DNA of 64,000 nt, from assembly GCA_020634215.1 (NCBI GenBank), contig JACKCD010000021.1, forward strand, positions 1 to 64,000. The letters run 5' to 3'. Both the position numbers and the translations under genes were made by a program. The stretch's first letter is position 1; each line of letters opens with the position of its first letter. A model generated the notes under the pieces. That model had not been told where the DNA came from. It saw only the letters and a list, made by a program, of their open reading frames with translations, and did no database searches. The DNA is from Ardenticatenaceae bacterium. Its GTDB lineage: Bacteria > Chloroflexota > Anaerolineae > Promineifilales > Promineifilaceae. Shown here piece after piece: positions 1 through 8,327 of this stretch.

Positions 1-1158
1 TTCCGGCAGATCAATTTGCACCGCCCCATTTTGCTGCCGTTTTGCTTCGTATAGTCGCGCCGCATGGAGAAGCTGGCGAAACGGTTCCTGGTCAAGCTGC
101 GTTTCCGCTTCCTCGTAGGAAAGGCGGGTAACGCGCACCCAGCTAGGGGTGATTTCTACGTCGTCAATCGTGCCGTCGTTGCCGAGGGTAAGGCCAAAGG
201 AGAGGGCAGGGGAGGTTTCGCTGAGGCCGAGGCCAAGCTGCTGCGTGGCGGCAGCGGGGAGCATGGTGATGGTGCCTTCGGGCAAATATAAGTTAGCACC
301 ACGAGCGCGGGCTTCGAGGTCGGCCAGGCTGTCGGGGGGAACGAGGGCGGCAACGTCGGCGATGTGGACCCACAAACGGCCGTTTTCCCCCACACCTTCC
401 TCCCAACTCACCGCATCATCCGGGTCCTTGTTGCCCGCGTCGTCAATTGCCAGCGACACCAGATGGGTGAGATCGCGTCGTTCTTCTTCCAGCAGCGGCG
501 GCAGCGGCACAGTGGAGGATTGGGCTGGCACGCCAAAGCGGGCAGGGTAGGGGTTGACAAACTCATCCCAGTAGCCGAGGTCAAGCAGCAGCCGGTGGGC
601 TTTTTCCGGCGTTTCGGAAAAGTTGAGGGCTTTGAGCAGGCGGCTTTTATCGTGCTGCCCTTTGGCAACGGCGACGACATCTTGGAGAAAACGGCCGTCT
701 TCCGCCCCCAACTGCCGCCGCTGAACCCGCTTTAGTAGCCCCTCCCATTCCGCCTCCTCGGCTGCCTTGGCTGCCCGCGTCGCCCGAATTTCCGCCACCT
801 GCTCTGGCAAATGGCAGACAATTGCCTCTGGCGTACCGCTAAACAGCACCCCATCCTCTACCTGCTGCCAAATGGCCCAAGCGGTGGCCGGAGTGAACTG
901 CTCAAAGGCGAGTTCGGCCAGGTCGGGTAGGGTGGTGGTTTCTCCGGCCAGCAGTTCCCAAGCGGCCGTTATTTCCCCCGGCGGCACGCTGCTCAATTCG
1001 CCCAAGCTGCGGACCGGCCCTGGGTGCAGCAGCACCACATCCTTGGGGCGCACGCTCACCGTTTGACCACCCGCCTCAATGGTTAGCTTTTTGCCCAGCT
1101 CGGTCACGCGGCCGGGCTGGTTTTTGTATAAAATCAGGCTGTCTCGTTTTAGCATCAT
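1..1158 (-). CDS. RNB-domain exoribonuclease (RNase II/R family), C-terminus beyond window
   Basis: The 386 visible residues begin at a double ATG (1158 and 1155) and run open to the window edge. An N-terminal region of about 200 residues precedes the start of an RNB catalytic domain. The diagnostic acidic cluster AIDDAGNKDPDDAVS is at about residue 237; in this family these aspartates bind the Mg2+ ions that drive 3'-to-5' hydrolysis of RNA. The following WVHIADVAALVPPDSLADLEARARG is cut here to its key features: the HIADV block and the small LPEGTI motif are typical of RNB domains. The enzyme would act in cytoplasmic RNA turnover. Whether it carries a C-terminal S1 domain, which would separate RNase R from RNase II, cannot be seen. 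Two palindrome copies (near 374 and 690) lie inside the frame. Confidence 0.85.
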   Translation of the reverse strand, partial: MMLKRDSLILYKNQPGRVTELGKKLTIEAGGQTVSVRPKDVVLLHPGPVRSLGELSSVPPGEITAAWELLAGETTTLPDLAELAFEQFTPATAWAIWQQVEDGVLFSGTPEAIVCHLPEQVAEIRATRAAKAAEEAEWEGLLKRVQRRQLGAEDGRFLQDVVAVAKGQHDKSRLLKALNFSETPEKAHRLLLDLGYWDEFVNPYPARFGVPAQSSTVPLPPLLEEERRDLTHLVSLAIDDAGNKDPDDAVSWEEGVGENGRLWVHIADVAALVPPDSLADLEARARGANLYLPEGTITMLPAAATQQLGLGLSETSPALSFGLTLGNDGTIDDVEITPSWVRVTRLSYEEAETQLDQEPFRQLLHAARLYEAKRQQNGAVQIDLPE

Positions 1159-1187
1159 TGCCAATAAGGATAGTTTTGTTTGGGTGA

Positions 1188-1616
1188 ATGGGCAAACCAG
1201 ATTTTGTAGTGGCAGTGCTGGCTAATGATAGCTATGGCAGCAGCCCCACAGTGACGATTGAGATCGCGCCGAGCAGCGGAACGGCCGTTGTCAACGGCGA
1301 CAACACGGTTACCTATACGCCCCAGCTGGGGTCTGGGGGGGTGGTGACGTTTACCTACAGCCTGAGTGAAGGCGGGGCAAGCGACACGGCGCTGGTAACG
1401 GTGACGGTGGTTCCCCCGGCGGCCGCCGACTTTGTGGGCAACCCCACAGGCGGGGTAGCCCCGCTGACGGTGGTGTTTAGCGATACCTCGACGGGCAGCC
1501 CGACGGCCTGGGTCGCTGCGCTAGGGGCAGTTTGGCGACGGGGCGGTGAGTACGGAGCAAAACCCGACGCATGTCTACACCTCTGGTGTCCACCGAGCCG
1601 GGGAGCTACACGGTGA
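1188..1616 (+). pseudogene. 5' fragment of a PKD/Rhs surface protein, disconnected by two frameshifts
   Basis: This piece encodes a cadherin-like or bacterial Ig-type repeat (key words VLANDS, NGDNTVTYTP, FTYSLSEGG) and then the start of a PKD domain (ADFVGNPTGG, VVFSDTSTGSPTAW). After TAW the expected PKD core FGDG...EQNPTHVYTS lies one frame over, starting at 1531. The next block, PGSYTVTLTV, lies in the third frame and continues as the following gene. Two +1 shifts within about 60 bases therefore split one original coding region. No signal peptide is visible at the ATG at 1188, so the true N-terminus may also be lost. Sequencing error in a repetitive gene is the alternative explanation. 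Confidence 0.6.
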
Positions 1617-3130
1617 CGCTGACGGTTAATAGCGATGGCGGCACGATGAGCAAGACGGTGGTGGATTACATTACCGTGACGCTGGGAGCGCCAGTGGCGA
1701 ACTTTAGCACGACGCCGATTAGCGGGACGGTGCCGTTGACGGTGACGTTGACCGACCTGTCTACGGGGCAGCCGACGAGTTGGGGGTGGGATTTTGGCGA
1801 CGGGGGGACGGCGACGGTGCAGCACCCCAGCCACACCTACAGTGCCGCCGGGACGTATACGGTGACGTTGACGGTGAGCAACACCGTGGGCAGCGACACG
1901 GCGACGGGGACGGTGACGGTGCTGAACAGCGTGGCCAACACAGCCAAGGTGGTGCGGCGCATTAGCTATCGCTTTGGCGGCCAGGTGGTGGCGACGCGGG
2001 TGGTGGCGGAGGATGAGAATGGGCAGTTGATTGACAACCCCGCCTTTACAGGGCTATTCTATGTCCACGGCGACCATTTGGGTAGCGCGACGGCGTTGAG
2101 CTATGGGCAGGATAGACCGACCTTGCAAGGCACCCTGGTGCCGGATTCGGTGGCGCGTTTCTTGCCGTTTGGCGGGTATCGCGGGGCGAAGCCGCAGACG
2201 AACCCGGCGGTGAGTGACCGAGGCTTTACCGGCCATAAACATAACGATGACCTGGGGCTGGTGTATATGAATGCGCGTTACTACGTGCCTTATATTAACC
2301 GTTTTCTGTCGCCGGACACGATTGTACCAAATCGTGAAGACCCGCAAAGCCTAAATCGCTACAGCTATGCCAGAAATAACCCCGTCAAATTTGTGGATGA
2401 GAATGGGCATTGCTGGGGTTTTGCCAGTGGCATTCGTGATTGGAATGTTACCATTGGCGGTACTACCTATGGTGGAGGCGTTAACTGTGCCAATATTGAC
2501 ATGGCTCTGTCCATCGTTCAGCATCCAGAAGCGACACCCACAGAAAAGGCACAAGCAGGAGCCTACCTAGGTGGCTGGGCGTTTGCGGGTGCAACAGGAT
2601 CTGCCGGAGTAGGCTTGCTGGGTTGCAGCACAGTTGCACCGTGTGCAGCAGCAGCTGAAACGGCCTTGGGAATTGGCACAACCGCCTGTGCAGATGGAGA
2701 TTGCACAAATGAAGCTTCGCTTTTAGGACAGGCAGTTCAAAACGGGGTTAACGCTATTCGCAATGGAGTTGGGCAGGGCTACAAATCATTCCAAGCCTTC
2801 AAAAATGCCCAAGGTGCTGCCGGAGAAGGGGAATCCTGGCATCATATTGTGGGTCAAAACGCCAGAAATCTTGCTAGATTTGGCGCAGACCGCATTCATA
2901 ATACAAATAATCTAATTAGGCTACCTGACAGAGCTGGAGAAATTCATAGGCAGGTCACTGGGTACTACAATTCAATAGTGCCAGATATCACGGGTTCAAC
3001 AACTTTACGAGTGCGCGAATGGCTAGAGTTACAATCTTTTGAGTATCAATGGCAATTTGGTATTGATACTCTTATAAAATTTGGTGGACAGCAATACATC
3101 ATCGACCAATTAGGAAATGGCATATCATGA
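1571..3130 (+). CDS. PKD-Rhs core protein with C-terminal HNH-like nuclease toxin tip
   Basis: The frame holds the end of one PKD repeat, a full PKD domain (about residues 39-118, WGWDFGDGG) and then the terminal Rhs/YD core (about 130-282). The core blocks HGDHLGSATAL, FTGHKHNDDLGLVYMNARYY, RFLSPDTIVP and LNRYSYARNNPVKFVDENG are plain. As in polymorphic toxins, sequence after the core is variable and more AT-rich. Around residue 424 it has a WHHIVGQN block followed by TNNLIRLP and IHRQVTGYY, which suggests a His-Me finger (HNH-type) nuclease that cuts nucleic acid in a competitor cell. The next gene overlaps by 4 bases and looks like its immunity partner. The start codon is uncertain because the N-terminal part is frameshifted away. 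Confidence 0.7.
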   Translation: MSTPLVSTEPGSYTVTLTVNSDGGTMSKTVVDYITVTLGAPVANFSTTPISGTVPLTVTLTDLSTGQPTSWGWDFGDGGTATVQHPSHTYSAAGTYTVTLTVSNTVGSDTATGTVTVLNSVANTAKVVRRISYRFGGQVVATRVVAEDENGQLIDNPAFTGLFYVHGDHLGSATALSYGQDRPTLQGTLVPDSVARFLPFGGYRGAKPQTNPAVSDRGFTGHKHNDDLGLVYMNARYYVPYINRFLSPDTIVPNREDPQSLNRYSYARNNPVKFVDENGHCWGFASGIRDWNVTIGGTTYGGGVNCANIDMALSIVQHPEATPTEKAQAGAYLGGWAFAGATGSAGVGLLGCSTVAPCAAAAETALGIGTTACADGDCTNEASLLGQAVQNGVNAIRNGVGQGYKSFQAFKNAQGAAGEGESWHHIVGQNARNLARFGADRIHNTNNLIRLPDRAGEIHRQVTGYYNSIVPDITGSTTLRVREWLELQSFEYQWQFGIDTLIKFGGQQYIIDQLGNGIS

Positions 3131-3483
3131 GGAACAAACAGGATTATAAGAAGATTGTCGAGAAATTTGCTGAGGCAACAGAAAAAAGTTTTGCAGCAAG
3201 ATTAACAGGCAACTGGCGAGAAAATAACAAATGGGTTAAACGGCAGGTGAAAGCCTTCCAGCAAGTTATTGAAGCTAATAATGAAGCCAGGGAGGAATTG
3301 CTAACTCTTCTTAACCATCAAAATCCTGTGATTGCAAAGTCTGCAGCTGTTTTTTCACTCAAATATGCGACTGAACAATCCATTGCTATATTAACTAGGA
3401 TTTCTAAGGAGCCAGGAATTTTGGGCTTTGAAGCGCAACAAGCTCTAGAAAGATGGAAAGACGGTAGTTGGCAATTGGAATGA
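3127..3483 (+). CDS. Putative immunity protein, DUF2019-like
   Basis: The 118-residue protein starts inside the toxin stop (ATGA overlap), so the pair is translationally coupled. It is charged and probably all-helical, with a HEAT-like second half (LLTLLNHQNPVIAKSAAVFSLK, here noted by its key NPVIAKSAA block, then AIAILTRI-type helix and EAQQALERW). This matches my memory of DUF2019 proteins, which often follow Rhs or other polymorphic toxins and neutralise them in the producer. Base composition is AT-rich like the toxin tip and unlike the housekeeping genes. The protein has no signal peptide, so it should act in the cytoplasm by binding the nuclease. The family call is from pattern recall only. 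Confidence 0.6.
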   Translation: MRNKQDYKKIVEKFAEATEKSFAARLTGNWRENNKWVKRQVKAFQQVIEANNEAREELLTLLNHQNPVIAKSAAVFSLKYATEQSIAILTRISKEPGILGFEAQQALERWKDGSWQLE

Positions 3484-3570
3484 TTTTTGTTTCCATAAGA
3501 GGCAAAGATAGTTTAGCTTTGGCAGCATTTGTCCCACTCTTACAGTTAGAGTAAACTAAAAATCCCCCCC

Positions 3571-3612
3571 GGAAAGGAGAGGCGGCAGGGTTGCCCCGCC
3601 GCCCTCTTTTCC
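3571..3612. terminator. GC-rich hairpin downstream of the recombinase operon
   Basis: An imperfect inverted repeat (left arm ggaaaggagaggcggc, right arm gccgccctcttttcc) lies between the convergent immunity gene and the recombinase gene that ends at 3643. It could terminate either transcript. There is no long T-run on either side. Confidence 0.4.
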
Positions 3613-3642
3613 AATATAGATTGCCCCCTTTGCCAACCGTGT

Positions 3643-5154
3643 TTAGGCCGCCAAGGCCAACAACTCCTGCCGCAGGGTGGCGACGATAGCTTGCTGCTGC
3701 GCGTTGAGCGGGTGCAGGCCGTCGAGGAGGGCGAGGAGCTTGGGCTGGGGGGTGTCGCTAAGGGCTGGTTGGGGGATGTCGCTGGCTGGGAGTTGTTTGG
3801 CTTCGATGAGGGACATGGCGCGGGCGTAGTCGTCGGCCACGGTGTGGTCGTGGACGCGGGCGTAGATGAGGGTGGTGTTGAGGTTGTGGTGGCCGAGCAG
3901 CTGCTGGATGGTGGTGATGGGGCAACCAGCGTTGAGCAGTTGGGTGGCGTAGGTGTGGCGCAGCTGGTGGGGTGTGACGTTAATGCCCGTGCGCTGTCTG
4001 GCGGCTCGCAGCCGTTCGCGGACAAAATCTTTGCTCAGGGGGCGGTGGCGAAAGAGGCAGAGATGGTCGCTGGCTGCTTCACCTCGCACGGCCAGATAGC
4101 CATTGAGGGCAGCCAGGGCGGTGTCGGTGAGGTAGACGACGCGGTCTTTTAGCCCTTTGCCTTGGCGGATGAGGAGTTGGCGTGCTTTGAGGTTGAGGTC
4201 GGCCAGCCGGAGTTCTTCGACTTCACCGAGGCGTAAGCCGCCCTGCCAGAGCAGGTAGAAGAGGGCGCGGTCTAAGAGGGCGTTGCGCTGGGCAACGGGG
4301 TCGCTGGCTTGCTCTACCCGGCTCTCAACATCTGCTTGCAGCTGTCCCACTTGTTCGTCGGTGAGGAAACGGGGAAGGGTGCTGGGTTCTTGGAGGCCGG
4401 GCAGCCGCAGCAGGGAGTGGGGGATGGGGTAGCCCCGTCCTTGCAGGAAGCGGAGGGTGGCCTGGAAGCAGCGCAGCTCTTGGTTGATGGTTTTGGGGTT
4501 GGCTTTTTGGCTGAGCCGGGTGTCTATGTAGGCAAACAGCTGGTTGCGGCTGATGTCGCTGGGGGTTTGGGGGGAATGGTGGCTGTAGAGCCAGCGCCAG
4601 AGACGGCTGTGTTTGCTCCAAAACTGGGTGATGGCCTCTTTTTGGCGAGCGGCTCGCCAGTTGGCTTGCTGCTGCTGCTGCAGGTGGGTGAGCTGCTCGA
4701 TGAGCCAAGAGGGGAGACCGGTCTGGTAGCGGTCTAGCGACGGTGGGCTGGATGGCTGCCAGTCGGGAAAGTTTCGCTGCTGCTGTAGGAAGCGGCGGAA
4801 GCGGTTGAGGCCAAGCTGGCAACAGTGTTCCCAGCTGCGGCCAAACCGTTTGGCGCGGACAAAGGTCATGGCTGGCTCCAGGTCGGTGGCGAGGTTGAGC
4901 TGGGGGTGAGGTTGGGTGAAAAAGCCGAGGACGTGGCCGGCCATGGGCAGGTAGTAGGTGGTGATGCAGCTGCGGCCGGCACCGTCGGCGATGAGCCAGG
5001 CATAATACTGTTCTAGCAGGGCGCGGTTTTCCGGCGGCCAGCAACTGGGTGGGGCTGGTTGGGGTTGGTCAGGGGGAAGGCGGGATTTACGGCCGTTTTT
5101 CAGCACCCCCTCATAGAATACGATGGCTGAGGTGGGCAGTGGTTTCATTGCCAT
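3643..5154 (-). CDS. Tyrosine recombinase (phage integrase/XerD-like), 503 aa
   Basis: The C-terminal catalytic domain has the tyrosine recombinase set: an arginine in GGLRLGEVEEL (about residue 308), a lysine-containing hairpin GKGLKDR, HQLRHTYATQLL (about 394), LLGHHNLNTT and the nucleophilic tyrosine in TLIYARV (about 430). A long N-terminal core-binding region with a Gln-rich stretch near residue 140 makes it larger than XerC or XerD (about 300). The first ATG overlaps the upstream recombinase by 10 bases. A GGAGGG ribosome site touches that ATG, so the second ATG at 5148 may be the real start. With its partner it probably acts on the neighbouring Rhs or repeat-bounded DNA; that target is inference. 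Confidence 0.85.
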   Translation of the reverse strand: MAMKPLPTSAIVFYEGVLKNGRKSRLPPDQPQPAPPSCWPPENRALLEQYYAWLIADGAGRSCITTYYLPMAGHVLGFFTQPHPQLNLATDLEPAMTFVRAKRFGRSWEHCCQLGLNRFRRFLQQQRNFPDWQPSSPPSLDRYQTGLPSWLIEQLTHLQQQQQANWRAARQKEAITQFWSKHSRLWRWLYSHHSPQTPSDISRNQLFAYIDTRLSQKANPKTINQELRCFQATLRFLQGRGYPIPHSLLRLPGLQEPSTLPRFLTDEQVGQLQADVESRVEQASDPVAQRNALLDRALFYLLWQGGLRLGEVEELRLADLNLKARQLLIRQGKGLKDRVVYLTDTALAALNGYLAVRGEAASDHLCLFRHRPLSKDFVRERLRAARQRTGINVTPHQLRHTYATQLLNAGCPITTIQQLLGHHNLNTTLIYARVHDHTVADDYARAMSLIEAKQLPASDIPQPALSDTPQPKLLALLDGLHPLNAQQQAIVATLRQELLALAA

Positions 5155-6005
5155 CCCTCCAAAATGGCCGTGGCCGCATAGAAATCCTGCTGCACCTGCC
5201 GGTCATTGGCCGCCACATACGTTTGGGTCGTCGTTAGCCAGGCGTGACCCAGCAGTTTTTGGATGGTGGTGACGGGAACCGCCGCCGATACCAAATCATT
5301 GGCAAACGTGTGGCGCAGTTGGTGGGCGGTTAGCTTGACCCCCGCTTGTTGGCAGTATAGCAGCAGCCGCTTATGGATGGCAGTTGTAGACAACCCTTCC
5401 TGTTGGTAGCTGAGAAAGACAAAGTCACTGGCAACAACTGGTCGCACGGCCAGATAGGCTCGCAGAGACAGCATCACTTGGTCTGACAGATACACGATGC
5501 GCTCCTTGTTATTCTTTCCCAAGAGCAGCAAACGGGGTGGGGTTTCATCCAAATATAAATCCCGCCGCTGCAGCCGGGCTACTTCACTCAGGCGCAGGCC
5601 GCAGCGCAGCATGAGCAAAAACATGGCTCGGTCACGGACATCGGCGATAGCCGCGAAAAAGGCTTGTAAATCTGCGCTGGCGACGGGGCGCGGCAGCCGT
5701 TTCCGCTGCCGCAGGGTGTGGCGATGGGGTAAAACGGGGCAAACGAGGTCGGAGTTGTCATCGGTCAGGAAAGCATAGAGCGACTGAATGGCGGCCAGGC
5801 GGCGATTGATGGTGGCAGCCGTGTAGCCTAGAGCCGCTTGCTGGCTGACAAACTCATCTATCTCGCCGATAGTGACTCGTTCCGGTGGTTTTTCGCCCAC
5901 GCTGGCGGCAAATTGCTGTAGGTCACAGCGGTAGTCTCGCCAGGTGTGGGCTTCTGGATTGCGGCGGCGCATCCAGTTGACAAAGCGGTTAATTTCCTCG
6001 AACAT
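5145..6005 (-). CDS. Tyrosine recombinase (XerC/D-like), 286 aa, first gene of the pair
   Basis: This is a XerC/D-sized protein: a SAM-like core-binding domain (about residues 1-90) followed by a catalytic domain with CGLRLSEVARL (Arg), GKNNKERIVYL (Lys hairpin), HQLRHTFANDL, LLGHAWLTTTQTY (His and Tyr). All catalytic residues appear present. A strong AGGAGG site lies 6 bases before the ATG. It overlaps the second recombinase, so the two are co-transcribed and may act as a pair, as tandem integrases do in some transposons. It reads away from the orphan Rhs tip on its right. It could be a housekeeping-like Xer protein, but the tandem arrangement inside an Rhs locus argues for a mobile-element or cassette role. 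Confidence 0.85.
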   Translation of the reverse strand: MFEEINRFVNWMRRRNPEAHTWRDYRCDLQQFAASVGEKPPERVTIGEIDEFVSQQAALGYTAATINRRLAAIQSLYAFLTDDNSDLVCPVLPHRHTLRQRKRLPRPVASADLQAFFAAIADVRDRAMFLLMLRCGLRLSEVARLQRRDLYLDETPPRLLLLGKNNKERIVYLSDQVMLSLRAYLAVRPVVASDFVFLSYQQEGLSTTAIHKRLLLYCQQAGVKLTAHQLRHTFANDLVSAAVPVTTIQKLLGHAWLTTTQTYVAANDRQVQQDFYAATAILEGWQ

Positions 6006-6112
6006 AGTGTACCTCCTAAATGAATAGAGTTGGTTTAGCGAACAGAAACCATTCTACTCATTGGGAGGCATGTTCTCCATGTCGAGTATTGATGGGTGGT
6101 TAATATAAGTGA

Positions 6113-6160
6113 TCCGGCACTGGCCGTTTTGCCAGTGCCGATACCATTGTCCCTGACCCG
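6113..6160 (+). other. Rhs-core junction upstream of the orphan toxin tip
   Basis: In frame with the gene starting at 6161 these bases encode GRFASADTIVPDP, the classic conserved end of an Rhs core. A stop (TGA at 6110) lies just before it. Rhs homology thus begins abruptly here, beside a 7-bp inverted repeat (cactggc ... gccagtg, 6118-6137). This is the expected look of a displaced Rhs tip whose core was lost by recombination. Confidence 0.65.
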
Positions 6161-6943
6161 ATGAATCCGCAGGCGTTTAATCGCTACAGTTACGGATATA
6201 ACAATCCTGTCAAGTATACAGATCCTTCTGGGCATTGTGTCGAAGATTCCCGAGATGACTATTATGATTATGAATGTTGGCAAAAAGCTGACGAACTTTA
6301 TGACAAATATGGAAGTACTGGTCTCTCATATGGAGCTTTAGGGACATTAAGTCTTGAAGAATTACGTAGATTTGATCGGCTTTTACAAAATGCATGGAAC
6401 AAGGTTGGAGACTTGCAACAATATTCGGTTAGACATGTTTGGGTTCAGCTACATTTTGCAAGAACTCACACTGGGACTTTGCTTGAAGTCCCCATTCCAA
6501 AGTCTGGCCCAAACGGAGGAACAGGGTCGGCAGATTTGCTAAACCCGATAACAGGAGAGATTTGGGAAGTAAAGCCTATTTCATATAACATTGAGAATGC
6601 TCAAGCTCAACTTGATCGTTATGTTGAAAACTATCCGAACGGTAGAAAAGGTAGTTTTGTACAAGTAACCACAACTATTGATCCAATTGACCCAACCCAA
6701 AACCTACTATATGCGTCATCAGGGCGTGATGGAAGAAGTTATCCGGGATTGATTTTTTATTGGCCGCATAAAAACAGAACGCAGGTTTCAGTAGGTGTGA
6801 ACATCGAACCAGTTTCTATTACAAAATGGCTTCTTTATGGTCTTGGGGCTTGGGGAGTAAGCCAACTACCTGCTAGTTATCCACCGCCGGTACCGGTTCC
6901 AGCTGGCATGGGTGGGGGAGGCATAGGCTCATTAGTCAAATAG
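6161..6943 (+). CDS. Orphan Rhs C-terminal tip with probable PD-(D/E)XK nuclease toxin
   Basis: The first 26 residues are the end of an Rhs core (NRYSYGYNNPVKYTDPSGHC). The rest is a variable tip rich in A/T codons. A likely restriction-endonuclease fold lies near residues 110-165: GGTGSADLLNP, then GEIWEVKPISYN, then AQAQLDRYVENY, matching the D-(x)n-ExK pattern of PD-(D/E)XK nucleases with a following Gln/Tyr helix. The C-terminus has a hydrophobic stretch and a Pro/Gly-rich end. The toxin would cleave DNA or RNA. It lacks the Rhs shell needed for delivery, so it is probably a silent or recombination-donor cassette, although the ATG at 6161 could allow expression. The nuclease class is inferred from motif spacing alone. 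Confidence 0.55.
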   Translation: MNPQAFNRYSYGYNNPVKYTDPSGHCVEDSRDDYYDYECWQKADELYDKYGSTGLSYGALGTLSLEELRRFDRLLQNAWNKVGDLQQYSVRHVWVQLHFARTHTGTLLEVPIPKSGPNGGTGSADLLNPITGEIWEVKPISYNIENAQAQLDRYVENYPNGRKGSFVQVTTTIDPIDPTQNLLYASSGRDGRSYPGLIFYWPHKNRTQVSVGVNIEPVSITKWLLYGLGAWGVSQLPASYPPPVPVPAGMGGGGIGSLVK

Positions 6944-6968
6944 AATTTATTAAAAAGGTGTCTAGCCA

Positions 6969-8249
6969 ATGAGGAATCCACGTTATTTAAATTGTCTTAT
7001 CGATACCTACACGCCAATCAGCGATGCTGAGGCAATTCATTGCATAGTAAGTACTTTTGAAGAGCTACAGCAGCATCTTGATGTAGGATTCTTGTTTCCA
7101 TGGATTGTTTCTTGGCGAATGATACACAAAAAACACGAAGAAATAGCTTATCTGCAAGATTTCTCTTGGGAAGCTATTGCAAGGGATACTTGCCAATTAG
7201 CCTATATAAAGCTCATGCTTGAGAATATAGACAATCCCTCTGGGCCATATCTTGCAGTTATTGAGTTTTCTCGTAGGAAGGAGGAAGATCACCCAAATTA
7301 TTTGACGTGTTTGATCGATGATAAAGTGTTTAATCGCTTTGCGAGCATACAATTACAAACATGGTTTGTACAGGTGGGAAAAGACAACTTTAGAAAGCTG
7401 AATGGTTGTACAGGCTATATCACTTATGAATCTTTTCTAAATCCTGAGCTTAGTCCCCATGAGTATCTAACTGGGCACCATGAATATACTAAAATTGCCC
7501 CGGACTTGAGAGAATATAGTCGTGGTTACTATTGGGGAAACTTCATGATGCGCTCACACCTTGAGAAAATAGGAGGATATGAAAATATTTTCCCAAACCC
7601 ACTGTTCTTACTTGAGGAACTTGGAGATGACAGGTTCTATTTACAATTTGTGCAGAATATACAGGAGATTACTCTTGATGAGCTTGCTATATTGCGGGTA
7701 ATCATGCAACCAATCTTACGGAAACCAAACCCTCAAGAAATTGCTTATAAAAATGTATTTCACTTACTTTTAGATGAACCACAAGAGCTGTATAGGCAAA
7801 TACCTGTTATTCCATCTGAAACTAAACCATTGGCCAAGCACCCTCCTTCAATAGATAGTAGAGACATTGACTTATTCAATTCAGGAACATTTGGCGATAC
7901 CGAAGCCTTGGCGTGGCTCAGGGCCAACCGCAGCGAAACTCCTTTAGCAGTAGAGCGATTTGAGAAAAGAAGTGATGCAATCGATTTTGTTACCAAATTG
8001 TATGATCTAGGTGCGAAAAAAGTTGATGTCCGTATGATCTTTGGAGAGAAATGGAGGATTGAGTCTACGGGAGGTTCTTATGCAACCTCTTTGGAAATAA
8101 CTCTTCCAAAAGACTATGCTCGTAGGAAAAAAATAATAGATTTGATAGAGAGTGATTTGAGGCAACATGGATTCATGGACTTCGATCAAAGTTTATCTGA
8201 CACATACGGTGAGACCTTTTTCTTGAGCTGGGTTCGCTCAAGTGGTTGA
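6969..8249 (+). CDS. Unknown 426-aa protein, putative immunity to the preceding tip
   Basis: It starts 25 bases after the toxin stop in the same AT-rich DNA, the position of an immunity gene. I do not recognise a named family. It has no signal peptide or membrane segments. It looks bipartite: a ~300-residue N-terminal part with aromatic, Leu-rich sequence and a Pro-rich linker around residues 280-300, and a C-terminal ~110-residue part (ERFEKRSDAIDFVTKLYDLG through the acidic end) that predicts as an alternating alpha/beta domain. Its size is large for an immunity protein (usually 100-250), so it may be a fusion of an immunity domain with a second domain. It contains no copy of the genome palindrome, supporting recent arrival. 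Confidence 0.45.
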   Translation: MRNPRYLNCLIDTYTPISDAEAIHCIVSTFEELQQHLDVGFLFPWIVSWRMIHKKHEEIAYLQDFSWEAIARDTCQLAYIKLMLENIDNPSGPYLAVIEFSRRKEEDHPNYLTCLIDDKVFNRFASIQLQTWFVQVGKDNFRKLNGCTGYITYESFLNPELSPHEYLTGHHEYTKIAPDLREYSRGYYWGNFMMRSHLEKIGGYENIFPNPLFLLEELGDDRFYLQFVQNIQEITLDELAILRVIMQPILRKPNPQEIAYKNVFHLLLDEPQELYRQIPVIPSETKPLAKHPPSIDSRDIDLFNSGTFGDTEALAWLRANRSETPLAVERFEKRSDAIDFVTKLYDLGAKKVDVRMIFGEKWRIESTGGSYATSLEITLPKDYARRKKIIDLIESDLRQHGFMDFDQSLSDTYGETFFLSWVRSSG

Positions 8250-8327
8250 TCGTTACTACTTCCCTTATTTTTCTTTATGGACAATATGGAAAACGCTCGT
8301 TAAACCCTGTTGGCTTGCGGTAGGTGG

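Noticed and set aside
4325..5044. 239-residue Pro/Ala-rich frame opposite the recombinase frame
   Set aside because: Biased composition typical of an alternate-frame shadow of a GC-rich gene; the recombinase has clear catalytic motifs.
3643..8249. Prophage
   Set aside because: Only two recombinases are present. No capsid, tail, terminase or lysis genes were seen.
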